DNA from: Chelatococcus sp. YT9
GTDB taxonomy: Bacteria; Pseudomonadota; Alphaproteobacteria; Rhizobiales; Beijerinckiaceae
NCBI RefSeq assembly: GCF_018398315.1
Contig: NZ_JAHBRW010000002.1
Location: 480,637-544,636 of the forward strand
DNA: 64,000 nt
Direction: 5' to 3'
Shown here: piece by piece, positions 32,877 to 41,653 of the stretch
Numbering within the stretch: position 1 is the first letter of the stretch
How the letters are laid out: every line of letters starts with the position of its first letter
The notes under the pieces: model-generated
What the model saw: only the letters and a program-made list of their open reading frames with translations
Databases searched by the model: none
What the model was told of the DNA's origin: nothing
Translations under genes and position numbers: made by a program

Positions 32877-33477
32877 AGTCCTGCCATGGGCGGGCTGTGC
32901 CGGAGCCTTTCTTGGCGGATTTGCGCTTGGCGTGATTGGCCGATGGTTGGTGGGGCGATGGCGATCACGACCGGCAAGCCGGCGAGCTCTCACAACAGTC
33001 GAGACCGCCCGAGCGCTTGTGCTTTCTAGAGAACGCCTCCTGCCGGCGGCGATCGTGCCGGTTCCCAGCGCCACTTCTCTCAGGCGCGCCCTACTGGTTG
33101 CAGCCATGGCGATTGTTGTCGCCGCCGCTCTCATGGCCGGCGCCTGGGCCTATCGCGATAGCGAAAGGCGGCACGCAATCGACGTGGCGACTGGCGGTGT
33201 CGGTGGGCGCGCCATTCCCATCATGCGCGCCAACGGCTGCGCAGCGTGCCACACCATTGCCGGCGTACCAGGTGCGAGAGGTCTGGTCGGGCCACGGCTC
33301 GACGCGACGCTCTCGTCCCGGATCTATCTCGCCGGGGTGCTGCCGAACAACACGGAGAACATGGTGCGCTGGCTGCGTTCCGCCCGCGCCATTGCTCCCC
33401 ATACGGCCATGCCGTCCACAGGGATTTCCGAACAGGAGGCGCGGGACGTGGCAGCCTATCTCTACGCCTTGCGATAG
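32857..33477 (+). CDS. Membrane-anchored cytochrome c
   Basis: A 206-residue protein with a hydrophobic segment near the N terminus and another about residues 80-97 (RRALLVAAMAIVVAAALMAGAWAY), then a periplasmic cytochrome c domain with one CxxCH (CAACH) in RANGCAACHTIAGVPGARG and a later Met in AMPSTGISEQEARD. The start at 32857 has GGAG upstream and overlaps the CtaG end. It closes the operon and may shuttle electrons to the oxidase. Confidence 0.85.
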   Translation: MRSASARVLPWAGCAGAFLGGFALGVIGRWLVGRWRSRPASRRALTTVETARALVLSRERLLPAAIVPVPSATSLRRALLVAAMAIVVAAALMAGAWAYRDSERRHAIDVATGGVGGRAIPIMRANGCAACHTIAGVPGARGLVGPRLDATLSSRIYLAGVLPNNTENMVRWLRSARAIAPHTAMPSTGISEQEARDVAAYLYALR

Positions 33478-33484
33478 GGGCATG

Positions 33485-33509
33485 CCAGGCGCCAAAAAAA
33501 ACGGCCTGG
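33485..33509. terminator. Possible hairpin after the oxidase operon
   Basis: CCAGGC and GCCTGG form a 6-bp stem around a 13-base A-rich loop, between the cytochrome gene (ends 33477) and the convergent ABC permease gene (ends 33527). The stem is short and no T run follows on the plus strand. Confidence 0.35.
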
Positions 33510-33526
33510 GGGTAGGGACCTGCAAG

Positions 33527-34330
33527 TTAGACATCGCCGCGCCGCGCCCATAAGCCGCGGCCAGGATCATAGCCGTAGACCGCAGCCGCGAAGAAAAGGA
33601 CGAGACAGCCGACTACCACCACGGATGCTGTGAAATCGAGGCGAAGGTAAAGGGCGAAGCGGATGAGTTCGACCGCGTGGCTGAAGGGGTTTACCGCAGC
33701 AATCGTCGAAAGCACGGGACTTGCCTCGGCCAGCCGCCATAGCGGATACAACGCGGTGGACGCGAAGAACATCGGAAAAATAACGAAGTTCATGACGCCC
33801 GCGAAATTCTCCATCTGCGTCGAAACCGAAGAGATGAGAAGGCCGAAGGCGCCGAGCATCAGGCCCGCCAAAAGCAACGCCGGCAGGACCGCGACATAGC
33901 CCAGGAGCGGCGGACGCACGTCCCAGTAGCGGCACGCGAGCAGGAAGACATAAACCAGCGGCAAACCCACCAGCACACTCGCGAACAGGCGCGCGCCCAG
34001 CAGGAACCAGCGGGGCAGCGGCGCGGTCAGCAAGAGCCGCATGCTCCCCATTTCGCGGTCATAGACCATGGCAAGCGAGCTCTGCATGGCGTGGAAGAGC
34101 AACATCATCCCCGCCAACCCCGGCACAATGTAGACCTCGTAGAGGATGTAGGTCTGATAAGGCGGGGTGATCGACAGGCCGAGCACCGAGCGGAAACCGG
34201 CGGCAAAAATCGCGATCCAGACGAGTGGGCGCACCAGCGCTGACAGGAAGCGGCCGCGCTGCCTAAGGGTACGCATCAGTTCGCGACGCAGAATGGCGCC
34301 CATGGCGCGCAGCGCGTGACTTCCCCTCAT
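33527..34330 (-). CDS. ABC transporter permease (ABC-2 type)
   Basis: A 267-residue ABC-2 permease with six spans (for example LVWIAIFAAGFRSVLG, AGMMLLFHAMQSSLAMVYDREMGSMRLLLTAPLPRWFLLG, and LLAGLMLGAFGLLISS). The MGSMRLLLTAPLPRWFLLGAR stretch is the conserved cytoplasmic region of this type. It pairs with the ATPase encoded upstream (4-base overlap) in a putative efflux or assembly system. A PQQ-alcohol-dehydrogenase-associated set of similar composition is known in other genomes; the cargo is unknown. Confidence 0.88.
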   Translation of the reverse strand: MRGSHALRAMGAILRRELMRTLRQRGRFLSALVRPLVWIAIFAAGFRSVLGLSITPPYQTYILYEVYIVPGLAGMMLLFHAMQSSLAMVYDREMGSMRLLLTAPLPRWFLLGARLFASVLVGLPLVYVFLLACRYWDVRPPLLGYVAVLPALLLAGLMLGAFGLLISSVSTQMENFAGVMNFVIFPMFFASTALYPLWRLAEASPVLSTIAAVNPFSHAVELIRFALYLRLDFTASVVVVGCLVLFFAAAVYGYDPGRGLWARRGDV

Positions 34331-35052
34331 GGTCTCTCCGTCAGCGCGGCGAAAGCTGCCGGCAAATCGGACGCGCCAAGTTTGAGCGACATATCCGCCG
34401 CCGGGCCCGCCCAGCGCACGCGCCCCGCATCAAGCACGATGAGCTGATCATGATCCTCCACTTCTTCCAGAAGATGCGTCGCCCAGAGCACAGCGAGGCC
34501 GTGCTCGCTGCAAAGATGACGCACGTGGGACAAGAGCGATCTCCGGCCGGGGATGTCGAGCCCAGTCGTCGGCTCATCCAACAAGAGGAGGCGTGGCTCA
34601 TGCATGAGCGCGCGCGCGATCTCCACCCGCCGACGCTGACCGCCGGACAATGTGCGCACAAGATCCCGCGCGCGCTCCCGCAGGCCGATACGATCCAGTT
34701 CCCTACAGGCGCGGTCTTCGGCAGCTCGTGATGGCAAGCCGTGCAGACCGCCATGGTAGCGCAGGTTTTCAAGAGCCGTGAGGTCGAGATCAAGCGTCGG
34801 CTGCTGGAACACCACGCCCATTTCCGCCAGTCCCGCGGCGGGAGTGAGCCGCATGTCGTATCCAAACACTCGGATGCTGCCCTGACGGGCGTGATAGAGG
34901 CCCGTGACGAGCGAGAAGAGTGTCGTCTTGCCGGCCCCGTTCCGGCCGAGCAGAATGGTAAAGCCGCCTTCCCCGATGGCGAGCGACACTTGGTGCAGTG
35001 CCTCGCGTTTGCCGAAGCTGTGGGAAAGACCTTCGATCAGCAGGGCGGTCAT
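34327..35052 (-). CDS. ABC transporter ATP-binding protein
   Basis: A 241-residue ATPase with Walker A GRNGAGKTT (residues 35-43), Q-loop near FQQPTLDLDLTALENL, signature LSGGQRRRVEIAR, Walker B LLLLDEPTTGLD and switch His in ATHLLEE. It belongs to the group linked with ABC-2 permeases and with PQQ-dependent catabolism. Coupled by overlaps to the permease and to the beta-propeller gene. Confidence 0.9.
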   Translation of the reverse strand: MTALLIEGLSHSFGKREALHQVSLAIGEGGFTILLGRNGAGKTTLFSLVTGLYHARQGSIRVFGYDMRLTPAAGLAEMGVVFQQPTLDLDLTALENLRYHGGLHGLPSRAAEDRACRELDRIGLRERARDLVRTLSGGQRRRVEIARALMHEPRLLLLDEPTTGLDIPGRRSLLSHVRHLCSEHGLAVLWATHLLEEVEDHDQLIVLDAGRVRWAGPAADMSLKLGASDLPAAFAALTERP

Positions 35053-36014
35053 GGGCCAACGACCACACCCCAGGGCCCCCGCCCGACGGGCAGCGACTTG
35101 ACGACCTCCTGACGATCCAGATCGATGACGGAGATGTCGCCGGAATTGCCGTTGGCGCTGAACAGCCGCTTTTCATCGGCGGACAGTGCGATATGCCAAG
35201 GGCGCTGGCCGACGAGATAGAGCTTTGTCACCGCGAGCGACTGGGTGTCGACCTCGGCGACGCGGTTGGCGGGCCCCATGGCAACGTAGAGCTTGCGACC
35301 ATCTCGGGTCATGGCGAAGCCGACCGCCTGCACGCCCTCGCGGCGGATGCCGGGAACGGCGAACGCGATCTTGCCCGCCTCTTCACTTGTGCTGGTATCG
35401 ATGACGGTGATGGTTCCACGGATTTCCGAGGACACCCAAAGCCGCGAGCCGTCCGGGGAAAAGACGGCTGCGCGCGGCCGCGTGTCGACGAGCACATTGC
35501 CTGTCAATTCGAGGGAGGCCGCATCGATGATATGGGCCATGCTGGTGGTTTCGGACGTGCAGGCGACCAGCCGACCGTCCGCGCTGACGGCCATGCCCTC
35601 CGGCTCGACGCCGACATCGACGGTACCGATGACCCGGGCGGCTGAGATATCGACCACCGAGACTAGATTGTCGTCCTCATTGGCCACGAAAAGGCGCTTG
35701 CCGTCAGGATGGACCACAAAGAATTCGGGGTCGGGGCCGGAGGGCAACTGTCGCGTGACACGGCGGCTCGCCAGGTCGACCACATCGATGCGGTCGTCGT
35801 CCCCCACGGCGACAAACAGTGATGTCCTGTCGACCGACAGCGCAAGACCCCGGGGCCGACGGCCAACCTCGATCGTTGCGACGAGCTCCAAGCTGCCGGC
35901 GTCCACCACGGTGATGGTATTGTCCTGCTCGTTCGAAATATAGATCGTCTCGGCACGTGCACCCCGCACTGTGGTGAACACCAGTGCCAGAACGAGCATT
36001 CTCAAAAGTGGCAT
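35049..36014 (-). CDS. YVTN beta-propeller repeat protein, PQQ-catabolism type
   Basis: A 321-residue exported protein. A signal peptide (MPLLRMLVLALVFTTVRGARA in outline) is followed by a seven-bladed beta-propeller of YVTN-type repeats such as IYISNEQDNTITVVDAGSLELVATIEVGRRPRG, KRLFVANEDDNLVSVVD and KRLFSANGNSGDISVIDLDRQEVVKSLPVGRGPWG. Similar proteins accompany PQQ-dependent dehydrogenases. The ATG at 36014 has AGGAGG upstream; the frame is open to 36146. It overlaps the upstream gene by 13 bases. Function unknown; a periplasmic scaffold or sensor is possible. Confidence 0.87.
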   Translation of the reverse strand: MPLLRMLVLALVFTTVRGARAETIYISNEQDNTITVVDAGSLELVATIEVGRRPRGLALSVDRTSLFVAVGDDDRIDVVDLASRRVTRQLPSGPDPEFFVVHPDGKRLFVANEDDNLVSVVDISAARVIGTVDVGVEPEGMAVSADGRLVACTSETTSMAHIIDAASLELTGNVLVDTRPRAAVFSPDGSRLWVSSEIRGTITVIDTSTSEEAGKIAFAVPGIRREGVQAVGFAMTRDGRKLYVAMGPANRVAEVDTQSLAVTKLYLVGQRPWHIALSADEKRLFSANGNSGDISVIDLDRQEVVKSLPVGRGPWGVVVGP

Positions 36015-37174
36015 TCGCTTTCCTCCTGATCGACGCCCAGCGTGTCGAGAGGTGTGCGCTGGTGCAGGAAGCCGGCCTGCGGCGACGACGAGACGAGAAG
36101 CCGCGTGCCCGCAACGAGGATCGGCTGTCGAAGCTGTCCATCCCATGGGCGATAGCTCAGGCCTTGGCCCTTGAAGCCGGCGAGAAGGAAATCGCCGCTT
36201 CTGATGAAGGCCGCGATGGTGGCCGGATCTGTGGATTTCGTTCGTGTAGCGCCTTCGCCGATACTGCGCACGGCGGCCCAGGCCGCATAATCGAAAGCCG
36301 TCATCCGTCGGCCGGCCTGCTTATCAAACCGGCTCTGCAGTTGCGTCGCGCCCCATTGCTCGCTCACCGCGCTCCAGCCCGTCGCAACCAAGCCTTGCGT
36401 GCCCGCAACGGGGCGCGGGCGCGCCGTGCGGCCCTCCAGATAGGCGCCGAATTCATCGCTTTCATCGGCAACGACGAGGACGTCATAGTCGCCGACCTGC
36501 GTAGCGGCCGGAATTTCGGTCTGCAGGGTCACATGGCCAGTGTCGGCGCGCCCATGGGCCGGCCGAAAGGTCCAGGCCCGATCTGCAACAATCTCGGCGC
36601 CGAAGCGCGTCGCCGCGCGTCGGAAGGCGACGGCAAGGCTCTGGTCCGGCGGATGCTGGCCGACAAGCAGGAACCAATGCGACCATCGCTTCCAGATGAG
36701 ATACTGGGCAAGCGCATCGGCCAGCATCGTCCTGCTCGGGATGGTATGCAGCACGTTCCTGCGGCAGTTCTTGGCGCGCAGCTCATCGTCCGGCGCCCGG
36801 CTGTTGAACAGCACCATCTTGGCCGCGTCGGGCGCATCAGCCGCCTTGAGCAGCAGCGTGGCCTCGAGATCGGCCACAACGAAACCCACACCTCGCTTTT
36901 TGAAATCGCGCATGACGGCGGCGGGATCATCCCCGGGCTTCAGCACATGCGTCGCGAGTTCGAAATGCTGACGGAGGAATTTTCCGGTCGTATTGTCGTC
37001 TGCGACGCCGAGGCGTGCGCCCTGAAGGCCTTCGTCCCAGGCGGTCTGGTCAAGGGGTCCGAGCGGCGACACCGGCGGCCGCTCAACGCCGAGATAGCCG
37101 ATCACGATACGATCCCCCTGCGCAAGAGAAGGTCCCGCAAATAGCAGCGCAGTGAAGAGTACGATAACCCTCAT
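36002..37174 (-). CDS. ABC-type substrate-binding protein of the PQQ alcohol dehydrogenase system
   Basis: A 390-residue exported protein of the branched-chain-amino-acid-like binding fold. The signal peptide starts MRVIVLFTALLFAGPSLAQ, and IVIGYLGVERPP, VVADLEATLLLKAAD and HWFLLVGQHPPDQSLAVAFRRAATRFGAEIVAD follow. It looks like the member found in PQQ-dependent alcohol dehydrogenase systems. The ATG at 37174 has AGGGAG upstream. It belongs to the leftward set behind the importer genes, 10 bases from the ATPase gene. The ligand is unknown. Confidence 0.85.
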   Translation of the reverse strand: MRVIVLFTALLFAGPSLAQGDRIVIGYLGVERPPVSPLGPLDQTAWDEGLQGARLGVADDNTTGKFLRQHFELATHVLKPGDDPAAVMRDFKKRGVGFVVADLEATLLLKAADAPDAAKMVLFNSRAPDDELRAKNCRRNVLHTIPSRTMLADALAQYLIWKRWSHWFLLVGQHPPDQSLAVAFRRAATRFGAEIVADRAWTFRPAHGRADTGHVTLQTEIPAATQVGDYDVLVVADESDEFGAYLEGRTARPRPVAGTQGLVATGWSAVSEQWGATQLQSRFDKQAGRRMTAFDYAAWAAVRSIGEGATRTKSTDPATIAAFIRSGDFLLAGFKGQGLSYRPWDGQLRQPILVAGTRLLVSSSPQAGFLHQRTPLDTLGVDQEESECHF

Positions 37175-37184
37175 GCTCGGCTCC

Positions 37185-37883
37185 CTAGTCAGCCAGGATC
37201 CGCCCTGAACGCGATGACGTCTCGCCACCTGCGGTCGCGGCTGTGCAGCGGCCTCCCTTGACGTCGTGCAGAATGCGCGCCGGCGCGCCGTCAAGCAGGA
37301 TGACGCGGTCGGCAAGTTCCGCCGCCAAGCTGAGCTCATGGGTAACGAGCAGAACCGTCACGCCGCGCGCCGCGATCTCGGTTCGCAGGACGGTTCGCAT
37401 CACTTCCGCCGTGGCGATATCGAGGGATGCGAAAGGCTCGTCCAGCAAAAGCAATGCCGGATGGATCGCAAGCGCTCTGGCAAGCCCTACCCGCCGCGCC
37501 ATCCCGAGCGACAATCTTTCGGGGTAGGCCGCCTCGTGGCCGGCAAGCCCGACGGCCGCGATCCAGCGCGACGCTTCTACTTCTCGGCCGGGGATGGCGA
37601 GCTCGACATTGCGGCGCACCGACGCCCAAGGCAGCAGTCGCGGTGTCTGGAACATGAAGCCGATTGGCCGGGGCCTGTTCGCGATATCCCCCCGGAAGTC
37701 AGGGTCGAGGCCCGCGACAATCGACAGAAGCGTCGATTTCCCGATCCCTGACGGACCGGTTATGGCGCAGACCTGCCCTGGAGACACGTCCAGCCTAAGG
37801 TCCGCGATCAGCGGCCGCGACGGCGATCCCGGGGCGGCCGGATAGGACTTCTCATCGATTCTGATCGTCATCACCGGCGCCAT
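37185..37883 (-). CDS. ABC transporter ATP-binding protein, nitrate/taurine type
   Basis: A 232-residue ATPase of the SsuB/TauB/NrtD type: Walker A GPSGIGKST (about residues 43-51), signature LSLGMARRVGLARAL, Walker B LLLLDEPFASLD and THELSLAAELADRVILLDG. Two possible starts exist (37883 and 37871); the latter overlaps the permease stop by one base. It partners the permease at 37871-38644 and the binding protein at 38641-39678. Confidence 0.9.
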   Translation of the reverse strand: MAPVMTIRIDEKSYPAAPGSPSRPLIADLRLDVSPGQVCAITGPSGIGKSTLLSIVAGLDPDFRGDIANRPRPIGFMFQTPRLLPWASVRRNVELAIPGREVEASRWIAAVGLAGHEAAYPERLSLGMARRVGLARALAIHPALLLLDEPFASLDIATAEVMRTVLRTEIAARGVTVLLVTHELSLAAELADRVILLDGAPARILHDVKGGRCTAATAGGETSSRSGRILAD

Positions 37884-38644
37884 GACGTGCAGCGCTTCTC
37901 GATACGAGCAAGGATGCCATATTCCAGGATCAGGACAGTGCCGGTGAAAGCAATCGTGTAGACGAGGATATGCGCCACGTCGAAATTCTGGAAAAAGACT
38001 TGGAGCTGAAAGCCCACCCCGTCAGAACGCCCGAGCAATTCCGCGACCAGGACGATCTTCCACGTCAATGCGAGGCCGTTCCTCACCGCGACGAGAGCGT
38101 AGGGGGCAAGTTGCGGCAGAACGAGATGGCGCGCTCGGACCTTCCAGTCGAAGCTGTACAGCGCGGCCATTTCGCTCAGGTCACGGTCGAGGCGGTTCGC
38201 GCCCTCGCGAATGGTCACAGCAATGGTGGGGATCTTGTTGAGGGCAACTGCGACGACAAGAGCAACTTCAGTCAATCCCAGCCAGACGTAGACCAGAATG
38301 ACTGTGATCAGCGCCGGGATATTCAGCGAAACGAGAACCCAGGGTTTCAGCCAGAGGTCGACGCCCGACCAGCGCCCCGCGACATAGCCGATGGCGGAGC
38401 CGACGATCAGGGCAATCGCCAGGCTGAAGCCGACCCGCGCTAAGGTGATGCCGAGATGATGGAAGAGCACACCGTGTAGAGCCTCCTCCCAAAGGAGCTG
38501 CGAGACCTCCAGTGGCGCGGGGAACAAACGGCTCCCCGCTAGCGACGCGACAAGCTGCCAAGCCAACACCATGGCGGCGAGCGAAGCGAGCCCGCGCCAA
38601 CGCGCGCCGACATCGAGGCGGGACGAAAGCAGGGCCAATGTCAT
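37871..38644 (-). CDS. ABC transporter permease, nitrate/taurine type
   Basis: A 257-residue permease with about six membrane segments and the inner-membrane EAA-type stretch EMAALYSFDWKVRARHLVLPQLAPYALVAVRNGLALTWKIVLVAELLG, taken here in part. The family imports oxyanions, sulfonates or similar compounds. Stop and start overlap both neighbours (ATGA with the binding-protein gene), so the three genes form one importer. Confidence 0.9.
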   Translation of the reverse strand: MTLALLSSRLDVGARWRGLASLAAMVLAWQLVASLAGSRLFPAPLEVSQLLWEEALHGVLFHHLGITLARVGFSLAIALIVGSAIGYVAGRWSGVDLWLKPWVLVSLNIPALITVILVYVWLGLTEVALVVAVALNKIPTIAVTIREGANRLDRDLSEMAALYSFDWKVRARHLVLPQLAPYALVAVRNGLALTWKIVLVAELLGRSDGVGFQLQVFFQNFDVAHILVYTIAFTGTVLILEYGILARIEKRCTSWRR

Positions 38645-39678
38645 GGTGGCGCCGTTGTCCAGAATATCGCTGGATCCAGCGAGCGTGCTTGGCCGACCAG
38701 ATGTTGACCACCTAGCTCCGCCAGGATCGAGAACAGCTTTGCGGCATCGCCGCGCTCCCGCGCCGTCCAGGAGCCGGGGATGCCGGCTCGGTAGCCGTCC
38801 CGCAGACGGGTCTGGATATCGGGATTATCCGTTCCAAGCCGTGGCCCCAGCGCCCGCCATGCATCGTCGGACTGCGCCAATACCGCCTTCGCTGCGCCGA
38901 GGCAGGCAGCGAAACGGCCGACCAGGTCGGCATTAGCTTGTGCCCACTCCGCCCGGAAAGCGTAGCCGAGCAACGGCACATCCGGCGAAATGCCGAGCCG
39001 CGCCAGCATTTCGGAAACGGTCAGCAGCGGCCGCGCACCCTCCGCCTCGAGACGCGCCGCGAAATTCCAGAAGGTCAGCGCCGCGTCGAGCCGACCGGCC
39101 TGGAGTTCATTGGATATGAGCGGTGCTGCGCCGAAGACGGGTTCGGCGAGAAGCCTCATGTCCTGATCGAGCTCCCGTTTCGCGAGCGCCCGCAACAGCA
39201 GCCAGTTTTTGTCCAGAGCACCACCGGCTACCCCGAGACGCTTGCCCGCAAGATCAGTGAGTGAACGGATGGGCGATCCGGCCGGAACATCAAGAGTGCC
39301 GAGTGCACGCGAATACGGGATTATTGACAGGGCATCGCCCTCGGCCCGTCGGCGCGCCACCCAAACGAGATCGGCCACGATGACGTCGACCGCGCCCGCC
39401 AGAAGCGCCACTTTCGCCGCCTCGCCACTCGCGAAGGGTACGACATCCATCGCAAAGCCAAACTCGCGGTCGAGCCTCTGACGACGCGTGATATCCACTT
39501 CCCAGCCGGCGGTTCCGAAGCCGAGTACCCCGAACCTCACCCGGCGGAAGGAATCCGCGGCGGGGGTGGGCCAAGCTTTTGACGGAAGCAGGGCTAGGAC
39601 GGCAACGCCCATGAGCACCGTCCTACGAGGAACGATGTTCCCTGCGCTGTCGAGGGGATAAAGACCTTCCGGACGCAT
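38641..39678 (-). CDS. ABC transporter substrate-binding protein, NMT1/SsuA-like
   Basis: A 345-residue periplasmic binding protein. RRTVLMGVAVLALLPSKAWP near residue 18 looks like a twin-arginine-type signal. The mature part has VRFGVLGFGTAGWEVDITRR, DVIVADLVWVARRRAEGD and SLTDLAGKRLGVAGGALDKNWLLL, consistent with the NMT1/THI5-like group. ATG at 39678 with GGGAG upstream. It starts the leftward ABC set; the 256-base gap before inositol-phosphate synthase shows a weak EcfG-like match (GGAAC at 39728-39724, 18-base spacer, GTT). Confidence 0.87.
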   Translation of the reverse strand: MRPEGLYPLDSAGNIVPRRTVLMGVAVLALLPSKAWPTPAADSFRRVRFGVLGFGTAGWEVDITRRQRLDREFGFAMDVVPFASGEAAKVALLAGAVDVIVADLVWVARRRAEGDALSIIPYSRALGTLDVPAGSPIRSLTDLAGKRLGVAGGALDKNWLLLRALAKRELDQDMRLLAEPVFGAAPLISNELQAGRLDAALTFWNFAARLEAEGARPLLTVSEMLARLGISPDVPLLGYAFRAEWAQANADLVGRFAACLGAAKAVLAQSDDAWRALGPRLGTDNPDIQTRLRDGYRAGIPGSWTARERGDAAKLFSILAELGGQHLVGQARSLDPAIFWTTAPP

Positions 39679-39934
39679 GGTGCTCCCACCCGTTGCGTGA
39701 GCAACCCCGCTGGAAAGCAAGTTGTTCCGGCAAATGCGTGCGGCGATTTATTTCATTTGTCCTCATCTGCCGTCGCAGCAATGATCAAGCGCAAGCTTTG
39801 CAAGAACTTTTCAGTGGCACGTGCTGTAATTCGGTACGAAGACGCGTGGGATCCTCATTCACGAAGTCACCCCTCGAGGAACAAAGCTGCGCCTGTTTGA
39901 TTGAACCGGCATATTCGTCCGCACGGAGGAAGAC

Positions 39935-41038
39935 GTGGTTGCAGGAAAGCTCCGTGTCGCCATTGTCGGTGTCGGCAATTGCGCATCATCGCTGGTGCAG
40001 GGATTGGCCTATTATCGCGATGCCGACGGCAACGAACCCGTACCCGGCCTCATGCACGCCTCCCTTGGCGGCTATCATGTCAGGGACATCGAAATATCCG
40101 CGGCCTTCGACGTCGCCGCTACCAAGGTGGGCCTCGATGTCTCCGAGGCAATTTTCGCCTCGCCCAATAACACCCGGCGATTTTCGGAAGTTCCCCCCTG
40201 GGGCGTCGAGGTGCAGCGCGGCATGACCCTCGACGGGATCGGCCGCTATGTCGCCGATGTGGTGCCGGAATCGCCTCGCGCGCCCGTCGATGTCGCGCAG
40301 GCTCTGGTCGACAGCGGCACCGACGTCCTCGTGTCCTATCTGCCTGTTGGCTCTCAGCGTGCCAACGAATGGTATATGGAGCAGGCTCTCGAGGCCGGCT
40401 GCGGCGTGGTCAACTGCCTGCCGGTCTTCATCGCCTCGCGGCGCGAATGGGCCGAACGTTTTGCCTCCCGCGGCCTGCCGATCATCGGAGATGACATCAA
40501 GAGCCAGGTCGGCGCCACCATCGTTCACCGGGTTCTTGCCAATCTTTTCCGCGAGCGCGGCGTGCGCCTCGACCATACCTACCAGCTCAATTTCGGCGGC
40601 AATACCGATTTTCAGAACATGCTAGAGCGCGAGCGCCTCACGTCGAAGAAGATCTCGAAAACGCAAGCCGTTACCAGTCAGCTCGATGTGCCCCTGCCCG
40701 CAAACGATGTTCATGTGGGCCCGAGCGACTATGTGCCATGGCTTGAAGACCGGAAATGGGCCTATATCCGGTTGGAGGGCACAACCTTCGGCGGCGTCCC
40801 GCTGAATGCAGAGGTAAAGCTCGAGGTCTGGGATTCGCCCAATTCAGCCGGGATCGTCATCGACGCCGTGCGTTGCGCCAAGCTCGCGATGGACCGCGGA
40901 CAGTCCGGCCCCCTGATCGGCCCCTGCAGCTACTTCATGAAGTCACCGCCACAACAGTTCACCGACGACGAAGCCCGTGAGTTGACGCGCCGCTTCATCG
41001 GCGGGAGTGACGGCGCGGCGGCGGGTACGGTCGCGTGA
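39935..41038 (+). CDS. ino1: Inositol-3-phosphate synthase
   Basis: A 367-residue myo-inositol-1-phosphate synthase of the bacterial/archaeal type, which turns glucose 6-phosphate into inositol 3-phosphate with NAD. The NAD loop is [14 protein letters not shown] (residues 10-23); other family segments are [15 protein letters not shown] near 188, [29 protein letters not shown] near 220, taken in part, and [19 protein letters not shown] near 300. The GTG start has GGAGGA upstream. It leads a four-gene rightward run of glycan-locus genes. The enzyme is uncommon in alphaproteobacteria. Confidence 0.95.
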   Translation: MVAGKLRVAIVGVGNCASSLVQGLAYYRDADGNEPVPGLMHASLGGYHVRDIEISAAFDVAATKVGLDVSEAIFASPNNTRRFSEVPPWGVEVQRGMTLDGIGRYVADVVPESPRAPVDVAQALVDSGTDVLVSYLPVGSQRANEWYMEQALEAGCGVVNCLPVFIASRREWAERFASRGLPIIGDDIKSQVGATIVHRVLANLFRERGVRLDHTYQLNFGGNTDFQNMLERERLTSKKISKTQAVTSQLDVPLPANDVHVGPSDYVPWLEDRKWAYIRLEGTTFGGVPLNAEVKLEVWDSPNSAGIVIDAVRCAKLAMDRGQSGPLIGPCSYFMKSPPQQFTDDEARELTRRFIGGSDGAAAGTVA

Positions 41039-41631
41039 TAGCCTTCCTGCTGCTACGGCACGCCGCCCATGACAATGTCGGCGCCTTTCTCGCCGGTCGC
41101 CGGCCCGGCGTGGAACTCGGGCCAGATGGTCTAGCTCAGGCCCGTCGGCTTGGCGAACGCCTGCGCGGCGAGCGGATCGAGGCGCTTTTCACAAGCCCGC
41201 GCGAGCGTGCCCGCCAAACCGCTGCTGCCATCGCGCAGAGCTGCGCCCTTCAGCCCGCCGAGATCATGGACGGCCTCGACGAGATTGATTTTGGCGGCTG
41301 GTCGGGCCGCATCTTCGGCGAACTCAATCATGAGCCAAGCTGGCGCAGGTGGAATGAAGCACGCAGTCTGGCAAGCACCCCCGCCGGCGAACGGATGGTG
41401 GATGTGCAGGCCCGCGTGCTCGCGGCCATGGAACTCATGGCGAAGGGACGCGAGAACGCCACGCTGGCGCTCGTCAGCCATGCGGATGTGATCAAAGCTG
41501 CGGTGATGTATCACCTTGGGCTGCGTATCGACGACTGGTGGCGCATCGACATCGCGCCCGCCTCCATCACACGTCTCGTCATCGACGCCCAAGGCGCGCG
41601 GCTCACGGGACTGAACGAACGCGTCGACTGA
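41035..41631 (+). CDS. Histidine phosphatase family protein
   Basis: A 198-residue phosphoglycerate-mutase-like phosphatase. The catalytic motif appears as LLLRHAAHD near residue 5 (RH with the phosphohistidine His), with EIDFGGWSG near 82 and [17 protein letters not shown] near 148 giving the second His. It could dephosphorylate inositol phosphate made by the previous enzyme, or a sugar phosphate; this is inferred from coupling, as its GTG start overlaps the synthase stop. Confidence 0.85.
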   Translation: MIAFLLLRHAAHDNVGAFLAGRRPGVELGPDGLAQARRLGERLRGERIEALFTSPRERARQTAAAIAQSCALQPAEIMDGLDEIDFGGWSGRIFGELNHEPSWRRWNEARSLASTPAGERMVDVQARVLAAMELMAKGRENATLALVSHADVIKAAVMYHLGLRIDDWWRIDIAPASITRLVIDAQGARLTGLNERVD

Positions 41632-41653
41632 CTCCAATCAGGGAGGTCTTGGC

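Noticed and set aside
39818-39836. Sigma-54-like element TGGCACG before inositol-phosphate synthase
   Set aside because: The -12 half (TTGC) is missing at the required distance, so this is probably chance.
39878-39902. GGAAC element 53 bases before the inositol-phosphate synthase start
   Set aside because: At 16 bases the sequence is GATT and the only GTT lies 12 bases away; not a convincing -10.
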